Shown: positions 1 through 9,116, counted from the first letter of the stretch. The stretch is 38,546 nucleotides of DNA from Allobosea sp. (GCF_030694325.1 NZ_JAUXYO010000235.1:1-38546); one strand, 5' to 3'. Translations and numbers: made by a program. The notes: generated by a model from the sequence alone, not told the origin.

Positions 1-1
1 G

Positions 2-808
2 GCGGGGCTGGCGGCGGCGCTCGGCCCGGAGCAGGAGCGGGCCGGGTTGGAGGCGCAGCGCACCGCTGTGCTCGCGCAGGCCGAGCAGGGCTGGTCGCTG
101 GCGCAGGCGCAGCGGGACGCGCTCCAGGCCGGCGCGGTCGACATCGCCGGTGCCGAGGCGAAGTTGCGCCGCATGCGCTCGGTGCTCGACGGCGCCTCGG
201 CCGAGATCGCGTCATTGCGCGAGGAGGCGGCCGAGCTGAACGGCCGCATCCGCGCCCGCGCCGATGCCGCCGTCGAGGAGGCCTGGCAGGAGGCGGCGGA
301 GAAGCTCGGCGCGGCGGAGCGGCGCGTGGCGGCACTGGAGCGCGAGGTCGCCCTGCTGACGCGGCTGCGGGCGTCGCTGGAGGCGGCCCGCACCGAGGCG
401 CGCGACCATTATTTCGCGCCGGTGATGACGGAGCTGCGGCCGCTGCTCGGGCTTTTGTTCGAGGATGCGACCGTCACCTTCGACGAGGAGACGCTGCTGC
501 CCCGCACCGTCAGCCGCAACGGGCTGGAAGAGCCGGTCGGCGTGCTCAGCGGCGGCATGCGCGAACAGCTCGCCGTGCTGACGCGCCTCGCCTTCGCGCG
601 GCTCCTCGCCAAGGACGGCCAGCCGGCGCCCGTCATCCTCGACGATGCGCTGGTTTATTCCGATGACGACCGCATCGAGCGCATGTTCGACGCGCTGCAC
701 CGCCAGGCCAGCGGCCAGCAGATCATCGTCTTCTCCTGCCGCCAGCGCGCCTTCGCCCAACTCGGCGGCACGATTTTGCGGATGGTGCCGTGGGTGCCGG
801 AGGGCTGA
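2..808 (+). CDS. SMC/YhaN-like ATPase, C-terminal part (5' truncated by window edge)
   Basis: The reading frame is open to the left edge, so this is the end of a longer gene. The first ~130 residues are Ala/Glu/Arg-rich and helical, as in the coiled coil of SMC/Rad50-type proteins. The last ~100 residues carry the C-terminal half of an ABC-type nucleotide-binding head: a signature LSGGMREQ, then a Walker B and D-loop region VILDDALVYSDDDR, and a switch-like stretch QQIIVFSCRQR. Walker A would lie upstream, outside the window. The pattern fits the large bacterial YhaN-type ATPases thought to act in DNA repair, often beside an SbcD-like nuclease; that partner would also be upstream. The family is fairly clear. 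The exact role is inference. Confidence 0.75.
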   Translation, partial: AGLAAALGPEQERAGLEAQRTAVLAQAEQGWSLAQAQRDALQAGAVDIAGAEAKLRRMRSVLDGASAEIASLREEAAELNGRIRARADAAVEEAWQEAAEKLGAAERRVAALEREVALLTRLRASLEAARTEARDHYFAPVMTELRPLLGLLFEDATVTFDEETLLPRTVSRNGLEEPVGVLSGGMREQLAVLTRLAFARLLAKDGQPAPVILDDALVYSDDDRIERMFDALHRQASGQQIIVFSCRQRAFAQLGGTILRMVPWVPEG

Positions 809-838
809 GTTCGTTCGCCATGGCTCCGAACCGCCCCC

Positions 839-932
839 GTCATTCCGGGCTTGCCCCGGAATCCATCGGAGGGCTCCGGAGCTCTACGATGGATCCCGGA
901 GCTACGCCGCTTCGCGGCCTGTCCGGGATGAC
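839..932. repeat. Interspersed palindromic repeat, copy 1
   Basis: This ~94-bp element begins GTCATTCCGG and ends CCGGGATGAC. The outer arms are inverted, and an inner pair (GGAATCCATCG and CGATGGATCC) is also inverted, so the transcript could fold into a long imperfect hairpin. It lies between the convergent ATPase and dihydropyrimidinase genes. A related copy lies at 9138-9230. Such elements are common in intergenic regions of Hyphomicrobiales genomes, and this one could help end or stabilise the flanking transcripts. Confidence 0.75.
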
Positions 933-961
933 GCGGTGTTTCCGAGTACCGCGATTGACGC

Positions 962-2443
962 TCACAAAATCGTCGCGCCGAAATTCCGCTCCGGGTCCAT
1001 TTCCAGCACGAGCTGGCCGGTCGGCTCGGCGGCCGGGCCGCCCGTGCGCGACAGCCAGCGGCCGGAGCCGGCCTTGGCGTGGAGCGTGCCCTCGCTGGCG
1101 ACGACCTCACCGCGGCGGATCACCGTCTCAGGCCAGCCGGTGACTTGATAGCCGGCAAAAGGCGTGAAGCCGGTCAGGTCGTGCATCGCCTCGTCCGTGA
1201 TCGTCACCTCGCGTATCGGGTCCCAGATCGCGATGTCGGCGTCGTAGCCCGGCTGGATCGCGCCCTTGCCCGGCAGGTTGTAGATCTTCGCCGGCGCCGT
1301 CGCGGTCAGATCGACGAAGGCCTCCAGCCCGCGCCCGGCGAATTCGGGCCGGCCCTTCGAGACCAGCGCGTCGAACATCAGGGGCAGGCGGGTCTCCAGC
1401 CCCGGCAGACCGTTGGCGATCTGCTTGAAATTGGGGTTGGGCCCGGCCGAGAGCTTGCCGCTTGCGTCGAAGCGATAGGGCGCGTGGTCGGAGGAGACCG
1501 TCTGGAGATCGCCGAGCGCCAGCGCCTGCCAGAGCGCGTCCTGGTCGGCGGTCTCGCGCGGCGGCGGCGAGCACATCCATTTCGCGCCCTCCAGGCCGGG
1601 CTTGTCGAGATCGGCCTTGGTCATGAACAGATATTGCGGGCAGGTCTCGGCGAAGACCTTGAGCCCCTGGCCGCGCGCCTGCCGGATCACGGCGGCGCCC
1701 TCGGCGGTCGAGACGTGGAAGATCATGATCGGCTGGTCGATCAGCGCGGCCTGCGTGATCAGCCGGGTGAAGGCCTCCGATTCCGAGCCGCGCGGATGGC
1801 TGATCGAATGGAATTTCGGCGCGGTGTAGCCGCGCTCGACCAGCTTCTTGCCCATCCAGGAGATCATACCGTGGTTCTCGGCATGGACGCAGATCAAGGC
1901 GCGGTGCTGGCGAGCGGTCAGCATCAGATCGAGCAGCGGCTCGTCGTCGACCTTGATCAGGTCGTAGGTCATGAAGACCTTGATCGAGGCGTGCCCCTCC
2001 GCGATCAGCGCCGGGAGATCCTCTTTGATCGTCTTCTCGTCGGGGTTGGCGACGATCATGTGGAAGGCGTAGTCGATCAGCGCGCCGCGCTTCGCCAGCG
2101 CCGCATAGTCGTCGACGACCTGGCGCAGATCGAGCCCGCGATGCTGGGCGGCGAAGGAGACCAGCGTGGTGTTGCCGCCGAAGGCCGCCGAGGTCGTGGC
2201 GCTCTCGAAAGTGTCCGCATTCATCAGCCCGCCGGCCGAGACCTGCTCGACATGGGCATGGGTGTCGATGCCGCCGGGCAGGACGAACTTGCCGGCCGCG
2301 TCGATTTCGCGCGCGCCCTTGCCGAGCCCGCTGCCGATCGCCGCGATCCTGCCGTCCTTCACGGCGACATCGGCGACGAAGCGCGCCGTCGATGTACCGA
2401 CCGTGCCGCCGCGAATGACCAGGTCGAAGGGTTGCGTCGTCAT
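962..2443 (-). CDS. hydA: Dihydropyrimidinase / D-hydantoinase
   Basis: A 493-residue cyclic amidohydrolase, the usual length for dihydropyrimidinases and hydantoinases, which open the ring of dihydrouracil or 5-substituted hydantoins. The family metal site is visible: GGIDTHAH with H62 and H64, the carboxylated lysine candidate K155 in SIKVFMTYD, HAEN, IFHVST, and the catalytic Asp in SSDHAPY. I chose the ATG at 2443 because it follows a GGGAG ribosome site and the protein then starts directly with the family beta strand. An in-frame start 18 codons upstream has no such support. No beta-ureidopropionase or dihydropyrimidine dehydrogenase is nearby, so pyrimidine breakdown is not proven. It is divergent from rsgA across ~220 bp in which I see no other gene. 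Confidence 0.9.
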   Translation of the reverse strand: MTTQPFDLVIRGGTVGTSTARFVADVAVKDGRIAAIGSGLGKGAREIDAAGKFVLPGGIDTHAHVEQVSAGGLMNADTFESATTSAAFGGNTTLVSFAAQHRGLDLRQVVDDYAALAKRGALIDYAFHMIVANPDEKTIKEDLPALIAEGHASIKVFMTYDLIKVDDEPLLDLMLTARQHRALICVHAENHGMISWMGKKLVERGYTAPKFHSISHPRGSESEAFTRLITQAALIDQPIMIFHVSTAEGAAVIRQARGQGLKVFAETCPQYLFMTKADLDKPGLEGAKWMCSPPPRETADQDALWQALALGDLQTVSSDHAPYRFDASGKLSAGPNPNFKQIANGLPGLETRLPLMFDALVSKGRPEFAGRGLEAFVDLTATAPAKIYNLPGKGAIQPGYDADIAIWDPIREVTITDEAMHDLTGFTPFAGYQVTGWPETVIRRGEVVASEGTLHAKAGSGRWLSRTGGPAAEPTGQLVLEMDPERNFGATIL

Positions 2444-2664
2444 GCTGTTCTCCCGGCAGGCTGGGACGGCGTGGAGTCGGCCGCTGCCTGCGACCATAGC
2501 AAAGCCGCGGCCAGCCGCGAGCGCTGCCCGACGCAGGGCTATGATGTCTTTGCCGCCGCTATTCGCCGCGCTTATAGGGCAGCCGGCATGACGGTGCTTG
2601 CCAGCCGGCTGGAACCCCGCTCTACCGGCAGGATGAGGATCGCCCGTCTCAGGACCGCCCGCCG

Positions 2665-3672
2665 ATGACCGCGCCCGAGCCCGCCGCCTGGACGCTCGCC
2701 GCGCTGGGCTGGAACGCCTTCTTCGCCGAGCAATGCGGGCCGGAGGACGAGGGGCTGCTGCCGGCCCGGATCGCCACCGTTCATCGCTCTCGGATGAGCG
2801 CGATCGCGGAAGAGGGCCGGATCCGGCTTTCTCTGCCCGTCCACACCGACACCGGCGCCTATACGGTCGGCGATTGGGTGCTGGTCGAGCCGGGAACCCA
2901 TGCGATCGGGCGCCTGCTCGAGCGACGCACCGTGCTGGCGCGGCGCGTGGAGGGTAGCAAGACGCCCCAGCTTGCCGGCGCCAACATCGACACGCTCTTC
3001 ATCGTTACCTCCTGCAATGCCGATTTCAACGTCGCGCGGCTGGAGCGCTATCTGGCGCTCGCCAATGAGAGCGGCGCCGAGCCGGTCATCATCCTGACCA
3101 AGGCTGATCTCACCGACGCGGCCGAGACCTATCGCGCCCAGTCGGCGGCGCTGCAGCGCGAACTCGCCGTCGTCGTCGTCAACCCGAAGGAGCCCGGCGC
3201 CACGGCGGTGCTGGCGCCCTGGTGCGGGGAGGGGCGGACCGTCGCCCTCGTCGGTTCGTCCGGCGTCGGCAAATCGACCCTCGTCAACACGCTGGCGGGA
3301 CTGGTCTCCGAGGAGGCGCAGGAGACCGGCGGCATCCGCGCCCGCGACGACAAGGGCCGCCACACCACCACCTCGCGATCGCTGCATGCCATCGAAGGCG
3401 GCGGCTGGGTGATCGACACGCCGGGCATGCGGACCCTCCATGTCAGCGATGCTGCCTCCGGACTGGAGACGCTCTTCGCCGAGATCACCGAACTGACCCA
3501 TCTCTGCCGTTTCCGCGACTGTACCCATGAGCACGAGCCCGGCTGCGCCGTGCAGGCGGCGGTGGCGAGCGGCGCGGTCGATCCCGACCGCCTCGCTCGC
3601 TGGCGCAAGCTCGACGCGGAGAACAAGGCGAAGACGCCGGAGGTCCGCGGGCCGAGGGGCCGGCGGCGCTAG
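2665..3672 (+). CDS. rsgA: Ribosome small-subunit-dependent GTPase RsgA
   Basis: A 335-residue circularly permuted GTPase that helps mature the 30S ribosomal subunit in the cytoplasm. The permuted order is directly visible. An N-terminal OB-fold region comes first, then G4 (TKAD, 145-148), then G1 (GSSGVGKS, 197-204), a G2-like GRHTTT stretch, and G3 (DTPG, 251-254). The C-terminal zinc motif is C281, C286, H288 and C294. Length and motif order match the family. The gene ends 4 bp from the convergent LysR stop codon. A weak AGGA lies upstream of the ATG. Confidence 0.95.
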   Translation: MTAPEPAAWTLAALGWNAFFAEQCGPEDEGLLPARIATVHRSRMSAIAEEGRIRLSLPVHTDTGAYTVGDWVLVEPGTHAIGRLLERRTVLARRVEGSKTPQLAGANIDTLFIVTSCNADFNVARLERYLALANESGAEPVIILTKADLTDAAETYRAQSAALQRELAVVVVNPKEPGATAVLAPWCGEGRTVALVGSSGVGKSTLVNTLAGLVSEEAQETGGIRARDDKGRHTTTSRSLHAIEGGGWVIDTPGMRTLHVSDAASGLETLFAEITELTHLCRFRDCTHEHEPGCAVQAAVASGAVDPDRLARWRKLDAENKAKTPEVRGPRGRRR

Positions 3673-3676
3673 GCCT

Positions 3677-4627
3677 CTAGCCGGCGGCTGCTGCCAGACC
3701 GAGGCCCGGATGGAGCCGGTCGATCGCCGCGATCTCAGCGCGAAGCTCGGCGATGATCCAGTCGCGGATCTCGCGGATGAGCGGACGGGCCGGGCGGTTG
3801 CGCGGCGTCAGCAGCACGCAGAGCCGGTCGCCCACCGTCAGGCGCTGCGCCGCCGGCACCAGCGCTCCCGACATCAGGGCATGGGAGACGACGGTGATCC
3901 AGCCGAAGGCGATGCCCTGGCCGAGCAGCGCCGCCTGCACCACCACCGCATAGTCCGAGAATGTCAGCGTCTTGGCCGGCCCTGCCCGTCCCGTCGCGAA
4001 GGGGGCGTAGTGCTCGGCCCAGTCGGACGGCGCGTCGGTGAGTTGGATCACCGTGTTGCCGGATGTCACCGACTCGACGGCGCCGGGTTCGCAGCGATAG
4101 CCCGGGCTGCAGACCGGCAGCATGATCTCGCGCACCACCAGAGCCTCAGCGGGAACGGGTTCGTCCGCCCCGACGAAGCGCATGCCGAGATCGACATTCT
4201 CCACCACGCCGCGCAGTGAGCCCGCGATCATCTGGAAGCGAAGATCGACCTGCGGGAAGCGGCTCTGGAAGCGGTCCATGCGCGGCATCAGCCAATGCGT
4301 GGTGAAGGCCGAGGAGACCGAGATCGTCACCGTCTCTTTGCCGCCGCGCAGGCGCTCGACCTCGCGCAGGCCCGCCTCGATGCTGCGGAAGCCGTCGGCG
4401 ACGCGGCGATACAGGATTTCGCCTTCCGGCGTCAGCACCGCGCCCTTGCCTCCGCGCTCGAACAGCCGCTGCCCGAGATGGCTCTCGAAGCGCGACAGCA
4501 TGCGGCTCACCGCCGGCTGCGTCACGTTCAGTTCGTCGGCCGCGCGCGTGAAACTCCCGCTGCGCGCCGCCGCCTCGAAGACGAAGAGCGCATTGCTGGA
4601 GGACACCATGCGGCGCAGGTCGGACAT
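3677..4627 (-). CDS. LysR-family transcriptional regulator
   Basis: A 316-residue LysR-type regulator. The winged helix-turn-helix is at about residues 10-70 (SFTRAADELNVTQPAVSRML, then LFERGGKGAVLTPEG). The remainder is the periplasmic-binding-protein-like effector domain, closest in style to the GcvA/choline-sulfate group. It is divergent from the ABC importer operon starting at 4863, the classic layout for a LysR and its target. The ATG at 4627 has no strong ribosome site and overlaps a 17-bp palindrome; a second in-frame ATG lies at 4609. A near copy of the palindrome lies upstream of the ABC operon. Autoregulation and control of the operon are therefore likely. The effector is unknown. 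Confidence 0.9.
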   Translation of the reverse strand: MSDLRRMVSSSNALFVFEAAARSGSFTRAADELNVTQPAVSRMLSRFESHLGQRLFERGGKGAVLTPEGEILYRRVADGFRSIEAGLREVERLRGGKETVTISVSSAFTTHWLMPRMDRFQSRFPQVDLRFQMIAGSLRGVVENVDLGMRFVGADEPVPAEALVVREIMLPVCSPGYRCEPGAVESVTSGNTVIQLTDAPSDWAEHYAPFATGRAGPAKTLTFSDYAVVVQAALLGQGIAFGWITVVSHALMSGALVPAAQRLTVGDRLCVLLTPRNRPARPLIREIRDWIIAELRAEIAAIDRLHPGLGLAAAAG

Positions 4628-4641
4628 AACATCAGGTTATG
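4625..4641. promoter_or_regulatory. Candidate LysR operator overlapping the LysR start
   Basis: A 17-bp inverted repeat with arms CATAAC and GTTATG around ATCAG. It contains the T-N11-A pattern typical of LysR boxes (T4627, A4639). It covers the LysR start codon, so binding should repress the regulator's own gene. A near copy lies at 4777-4793. Confidence 0.6.
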
Positions 4642-4776
4642 CAACTCCTGATTATTTGGCAATTGCGGCCGAGGCCCTGAATCCCCTTTCATGGCCCTGT
4701 CGATTGCAGCTTGCGGCGACGGGCCCGGCAGAGGCCTGCGCCGTCGGGTGAGCCAACCGGATCCGCGCCGGCACCA

Positions 4777-4793
4777 CATAAGATGGTCTTATG
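4777..4793. promoter_or_regulatory. Candidate LysR operator of the ABC importer operon
   Basis: An inverted repeat with arms CATAAGA and TCTTATG around TGG, centred ~78 bp before the ATPase start at 4863. It has T-N11-A (T4779, A4791). It shares CATAA-N-AT...TTATG with the palindrome at 4625-4641, in the same 17-bp geometry. The position suits an activator site upstream of a promoter. Confidence 0.6.
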
Positions 4794-4862
4794 GCCTGCC
4801 CGGAATTCGGTCTTTGCCCACGCGCTGGCGCGGTGGCGCTGTTATCGCAACGGGAGCAGGTC

Positions 4863-5945
4863 ATGGCGAAGAGTGGCGGCGAGCGCGTCGAAATCCGGTC
4901 GGCCAGCAAGATCTACGGATCGGTGCGGGCGCTGGACGACGTCTCGCTCGACATCGCGCCGCAGGAATTCGTCTCGCTGCTCGGCCCGTCCGGCTCCGGC
5001 AAGACCACGCTGCTTGGCATTCTCGGCGGCTTCGTCCAGCCCTCGGCCGGCACGATCCTATTTGGCGGCCGCGACGTCACCTTCACCCCGCCGCACAAGC
5101 GCGACATCGGCATCGTCTTCCAGAATTACGCGCTGTTCCCGCATATGAGCGTCGGCGAAAACGTCGCCTTCCCGCTCAGGGCAAGGCGCCTGCCGAAATC
5201 GACCTATGCCGAGCGCGTCCGCGCGGCGCTCGCGATGGTCGACCTCGCCGGCTATGAGGAGCGCGGCATCGGCCAGCTCTCCGGTGGCCAGCGCCAGCGC
5301 GTCGCGCTCGCCCGGGCCATGATCTTCGAGCCGCGGCTGATCCTGATGGACGAGCCGCTCTCGGCGCTCGACAAGCAGCTGCGCGAGACCATGCAGATCG
5401 AGCTGCGCCAGCTCCACAAGCGGCTGGGCGCGACGATCATCTACGTCACTCATGACCAGCGCGAGGCGCTGACGATGAGCGACCGCGTCGCCATCCTGAA
5501 GGACGGCAAGCTCGTCCAGATCGACAAGCCATCCCGCCTGCACGACCACCCGGCCAACGCCTTCGTCGCGAGCTTCATCGGCGAGGCGACGCTGCTGCCG
5601 GTCGCGCGCGCCGGCAGCGACGCCGTCTCGCTGGCCGGCACGCCGATCCGCACGGCGCGCGCCCTGCCGCCGACGGGCGAACTCGTGCTCGCCGTCCAGA
5701 CCGAGAAGCTGCTGATCGAGGACGGCACCAGTTCGCCCGAGCGCAACCGCTTCTCGGCGCGTGTCACCGACATCGTCTTCCAGGGCGAAAGCCTGCGCGT
5801 TTTCCTGGTGCTCGACGACGGCACGCCGCTCAGCCTGCGCCAGCCCAGCCATTTCGAGGCCACGAGCCGCATCCCGCCGATCGGCGAGCGGGTCGCGATC
5901 AGCCTTCACCCGCAGGACACGATCATCGTGCCGAAGGCGGGCTGA
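4863..5945 (+). CDS. ABC transporter ATP-binding protein, PotA type
   Basis: A 360-residue cytoplasmic ATPase of a polyamine/opine/spermidine-type importer. Walker A is GPSGSGKT (41-48), the Q-loop is near Q87, the signature LSGGQRQR is at 139-146, and Walker B is LILMDE with D-loop SALD. A C-terminal TOBE-like region (~280-355) is typical of PotA-type subunits. The ATG at 4863 follows GGGAG. An in-frame start 24 codons earlier has no ribosome site and would overlap the operator palindrome. It is the first gene of an operon with its binding protein and permeases at 8052-10918, separated from them by two enzyme genes. Confidence 0.93.
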   Translation: MAKSGGERVEIRSASKIYGSVRALDDVSLDIAPQEFVSLLGPSGSGKTTLLGILGGFVQPSAGTILFGGRDVTFTPPHKRDIGIVFQNYALFPHMSVGENVAFPLRARRLPKSTYAERVRAALAMVDLAGYEERGIGQLSGGQRQRVALARAMIFEPRLILMDEPLSALDKQLRETMQIELRQLHKRLGATIIYVTHDQREALTMSDRVAILKDGKLVQIDKPSRLHDHPANAFVASFIGEATLLPVARAGSDAVSLAGTPIRTARALPPTGELVLAVQTEKLLIEDGTSSPERNRFSARVTDIVFQGESLRVFLVLDDGTPLSLRQPSHFEATSRIPPIGERVAISLHPQDTIIVPKAG

Positions 5946-5993
5946 ACCCCGCCGCACCCCTTTCGCCCCGCCCTACGAGAGACATAGACCGCC

Positions 5994-6695
5994 ATGGCCC
6001 TCCGCGATTTCAAGGTTCTCACATTCGACGTCGTCGGCACGCTGATCGACTTCGAGACCGGCGTGCTGAACGCGGTGCGCCGCATCGGCGGGCCGGCGGC
6101 CGCGAAGCTCAGCGACGACGAGATCTTCGGGCCCTATCTCAAGGGCCGCGAGCTGAATTACGACCGCTCCAGCGAGGCGATGAAGCGGGTCTATATCCAC
6201 CTCGCCAAGGAACTGGCGCTGCCGGCCGACGAGGCCTCGGCGGATTCCTTCCAATACGCCATCCTGCAGCATCCGGCCTTCCCGGACTCGGTCGAGGCGC
6301 TGGCCAGGCTGCGCAAGCATTTCCGGCTGGTCGCCATGACCAACGCCGACCGCTCGACCTTCGCCTTCTATTCGCACACGCTCGGCAACCCGTTCCATGA
6401 CAGCGTCACCGCCGACGAGGCGATTGCCCCCAAGCCCGATCCGCTGTTCTTCGCCTTCAACCGCGGCCGGCAATCGGCTCATGGCTTCAAGCAGGAGGAG
6501 ATCCTGCACGTCGCCCAGAGCCAGTATCACGACATCGGCGTCGCCAAATCGCTCGGCTACACCACCTGCTGGATCGAGCGCAGGCAGGGCCAGGCCGGCT
6601 TCGGCGGCACGCCCGCCGTGCCCGAGCTGACCAAGCCGGATTATCATTTCCCGACGCTGGCGGCGCTGGCCGACGCCGTCGAGGCGGGGGTCTGA
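5994..6695 (+). CDS. HAD-superfamily hydrolase, haloacid-dehalogenase type II-like
   Basis: A 233-residue HAD hydrolase. The nucleophile is D12 in FDVVGTLID. Motif II is TNAD (T116, N117), the motif III lysine is K147 in KPDP, and an acidic residue D180 follows in QYHDIG. The position two after the nucleophile is Val, not Asp. This is usual in dehalogenases and argues against an ordinary DxD phosphatase. The gene sits 48 bp after the ATPase and 5 bp before the flavoprotein gene, so it is cotranscribed with them and probably acts on the imported compound or its product. The substrate cannot be read from the sequence. Confidence 0.85.
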   Translation: MALRDFKVLTFDVVGTLIDFETGVLNAVRRIGGPAAAKLSDDEIFGPYLKGRELNYDRSSEAMKRVYIHLAKELALPADEASADSFQYAILQHPAFPDSVEALARLRKHFRLVAMTNADRSTFAFYSHTLGNPFHDSVTADEAIAPKPDPLFFAFNRGRQSAHGFKQEEILHVAQSQYHDIGVAKSLGYTTCWIERRQGQAGFGGTPAVPELTKPDYHFPTLAALADAVEAGV

Positions 6696-6700
6696 CGCCT

Positions 6701-8014
6701 TTGGCCGGCGCCTCCGCCTGGTCGTCGCTGGAGGCCGCGCCCTCGCTCTGGGGCGCGACGGCGACGCACCTGCGCGCCTTTCCGGCGCTGGCGGGGGATG
6801 CGCAGGCGGATGTCGTCATCATCGGCGCCGGCTATACCGGCCTGTCGGCCGCGCATCATCTCGCGCAGAGCGGCCTGTCCTCGATCGTGCTGGAGGCCAA
6901 CCGCCCGGGCTGGGGCGCCAGCGGCCGCAATGGCGGCGTGATCACCGCCAAGTTCCGCCTCTCCTTCCCGGCCATCGCGAGCGCCCATGGAAGTCCGATG
7001 GCCAAGCGCATGTACGAGATCGCGCTGGAGGCGACCGACATCGTCTCCGAACTGGTTTCGACCTATGGCATCGAGAGCGCCGGGCTGACCCGCTCGGGGC
7101 AGGTCAAGGCCGCGCACAATCACGAGACGCTGGCCTATGCGGTGAAGGAGGCGCAGTGGCTGCGCGCCGAACTCGGCGATACCACCATGTCGGTTCTCGA
7201 CGCCGGCCAGGTCCGCGAGGAGACCGGCTCGAACGGCTTCGTCGGCGGTGTCCTGAATGCCGGCTCGGGCGGCATCCACCCGCTCAACTATCTGCACGGC
7301 CTCGCCGAGGGCGTCGCGGCGCGGGGCATTCCGATCCATGCCGGGACGCCGGCGCTGCGCCTGCGTCGTGACGGCGACGGCGTGCTGGTCGAGACGCCGG
7401 GCGGGGCCGTCCGGGCCAAGCAGGCGATCATCGCCACCAACAGCTATTCGGATCTGACGCCTGCGACGCAGGCCTATCAGCGCACACTGATCCCTTTCCG
7501 GAGCGCGATCATCGCGACCGAAAAGCTCTCGCCCAACCTCGCCGCCGCGGTGATGCCGACGCGGCGGACCTATACCGAGACCAAGCGGATGATGCGCTGG
7601 TTCCGCATGGTCGACGACCGCATCGTCTTCGGCGGTCGCGGCGCCTTCGGGAAGGCGGACTCGCCCGCCGCCTTCCGCGCGCTCCACACCGCGATGGTCG
7701 GCATCTTCCCGCAGGTCGCCGACGTGCCGTTGGCCTATCGCTGGTCGGGCCTGGTGGCGATGACCCTCGACTCCGTGCCGCATGTCGGGCGCGTCGACGA
7801 CCGCGTCATGCTGGCCATGGGCTACAACGGCGCCGGCGTCGCCATGTCGAGCCTGATGGGGCGCTATCTCGCCGCCTTCGCCCGGGGCGAAAAGCCCGAT
7901 GTCGGGCTGCTCGACGTCAGCCGCATGCGCTCCGTTCCGTTTTACCCGCTTCGAGAGCCGGCCGTCCGCATGGTGGCCGGCTGGTACCAGTTTCTAGACG
8001 CGATCGGACGGTAG
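6701..8014 (+). CDS. FAD-dependent oxidoreductase, gamma-glutamylputrescine-oxidase-like (DAO family)
   Basis: A 437-residue flavoprotein. The N terminus SLWGATA, then a FAD-binding VVIIGAGYTGLSAA (G42, G44, G47) and GWGASGRNGG (about 71-79), is the hallmark of the PuuB/OrdL group, which oxidises amines such as gamma-glutamylputrescine. The C terminus has GYNGAGVAMSSLMGRYLA, the usual second FAD contact. The start is TTG at 6701, preceded by GAGGCGGGGG and 5 bp after the HAD stop. The family N-terminal motif begins shortly after this codon, which supports it. With a polyamine-type importer around it, oxidation of an imported amine is the likely role. The exact substrate is inference. Confidence 0.88.
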   Translation: MAGASAWSSLEAAPSLWGATATHLRAFPALAGDAQADVVIIGAGYTGLSAAHHLAQSGLSSIVLEANRPGWGASGRNGGVITAKFRLSFPAIASAHGSPMAKRMYEIALEATDIVSELVSTYGIESAGLTRSGQVKAAHNHETLAYAVKEAQWLRAELGDTTMSVLDAGQVREETGSNGFVGGVLNAGSGGIHPLNYLHGLAEGVAARGIPIHAGTPALRLRRDGDGVLVETPGGAVRAKQAIIATNSYSDLTPATQAYQRTLIPFRSAIIATEKLSPNLAAAVMPTRRTYTETKRMMRWFRMVDDRIVFGGRGAFGKADSPAAFRALHTAMVGIFPQVADVPLAYRWSGLVAMTLDSVPHVGRVDDRVMLAMGYNGAGVAMSSLMGRYLAAFARGEKPDVGLLDVSRMRSVPFYPLREPAVRMVAGWYQFLDAIGR

Positions 8015-8051
8015 TTCTCGAAGATCCGATCCAACAACAGGGGATAAGCAC

Positions 8052-9116
8052 ATGACGAAACGAAGCCTGACCTTCGCGACCGCCTGCGCCGCCGCAGGCC
8101 TGTCCCTGTCTCTCATGAGTTCGCTCCCCGCCCAGGCGGCCGAACAGATCATGTTCGTCTCGCAGGGCGGCGCCTACCAGAAGGCGCAGACCATCGCGAT
8201 CCTCGATCCCGCCGCCAAGAAGCTCGGCATCACCATCAACCAGGACAGCGTGCCCGACGCTTGGCCGATCATGCGCTCGCAGGTCGCCTCGGGGAAGCCG
8301 ACCTGGGACGTCGTCGACGTCGCCACCAATTTCTGCCTGCGCGGCGGCGAGCAGGGCATCGTCGAGAAGCTCGACTTCAGCAAGATCCCCAACGCCGCCG
8401 CGATGCCGGCGGAGTACCGCAGCGACTGGTCGATCGCCTACGAATTCTATTCCAGCGTGCTCGGCTACAGCCTGAAGAAGTTCCCGGACGCCGCGAGCGC
8501 TCCCAAGACCTGGGCCGACTTCTGGGACGTGAAGAAATTCCCGGGCCGGCGCGCGCTGCGCAACCACCCGCTCGCCACGCTCGAGGCCGCCCTGATGGCC
8601 GACGGCGTGCCCGCCGACAAGCTCTACCCGCTCGACGTCGACCGCGCCTTCAAGAAGCTCGAGGAGATCAAGCCGCACATCACCGTCTGGTGGACCTCGG
8701 GCGCCCAATCCGCCCAGCTCCTCAACGACGGCGAGGTCGACATGGTGATGGCCTGGAACGGCCGCATCTCCGCGCTCGCGAAGGAAGGCGCCAAGGTCAC
8801 CTACACCTACAATCAGGGCATCCTGCAGAGCACCTCGCTCTGCGTGCTCAAGGGCGCGCCGAACCTCTCGACCGCGATCAAGTTCCTCAACGAGGCGGTC
8901 GATCCGGTGCATCAGGCCAACCTGCCGCTGCATATCGACTACGGTCCGGCCAACCCCAAGGCCTATGACACCGGCGTCATCCCGGCCGCCCGCGTCGGTG
9001 AGCTGCCGAGCGCGCCGGCCAACGCCAAGGTCCAGGCGCTGATGTCCTATGCCTGGTGGACCTCGCCCGCCGGCGAGGCGGCCGAAAAGCGCTGGCTCTC
9101 CTTCGCGCAGAAGTGA
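8052..9116 (+). CDS. ABC transporter substrate-binding protein, PotD/PotF type
   Basis: A 354-residue periplasmic binding protein. A Sec signal peptide spans about residues 1-30, ending in LPAQAA. The mature part begins EQIMFVSQGGAYQKAQ, the usual opening of the polyamine/opine binding family (extracellular solute-binding family 1/8). WDVVDVATNF and VMAWNGR are typical hinge and ligand-pocket stretches. The ATG at 8052 follows GGGGATA. It lies in the importer operon, 37 bp after the oxidase gene. A palindromic repeat element separates it from the permease genes, which may help keep its mRNA level higher than theirs. Confidence 0.92.
   Translation: MTKRSLTFATACAAAGLSLSLMSSLPAQAAEQIMFVSQGGAYQKAQTIAILDPAAKKLGITINQDSVPDAWPIMRSQVASGKPTWDVVDVATNFCLRGGEQGIVEKLDFSKIPNAAAMPAEYRSDWSIAYEFYSSVLGYSLKKFPDAASAPKTWADFWDVKKFPGRRALRNHPLATLEAALMADGVPADKLYPLDVDRAFKKLEEIKPHITVWWTSGAQSAQLLNDGEVDMVMAWNGRISALAKEGAKVTYTYNQGILQSTSLCVLKGAPNLSTAIKFLNEAVDPVHQANLPLHIDYGPANPKAYDTGVIPAARVGELPSAPANAKVQALMSYAWWTSPAGEAAEKRWLSFAQK

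Noticed and set aside
1079-2668. A 529-codon frame antisense to the dihydropyrimidinase
   Set aside because: It is a high-GC shadow: Arg/Asp/Gly-rich with no domain, while the opposite strand has a complete catalytic motif set.
3669-3682. GCTAG-GCCT-CTAGC as a terminator between rsgA and the LysR gene
   Set aside because: The stem is only 5 bp with no T-tract, and it covers both stop codons. It is too weak to call.
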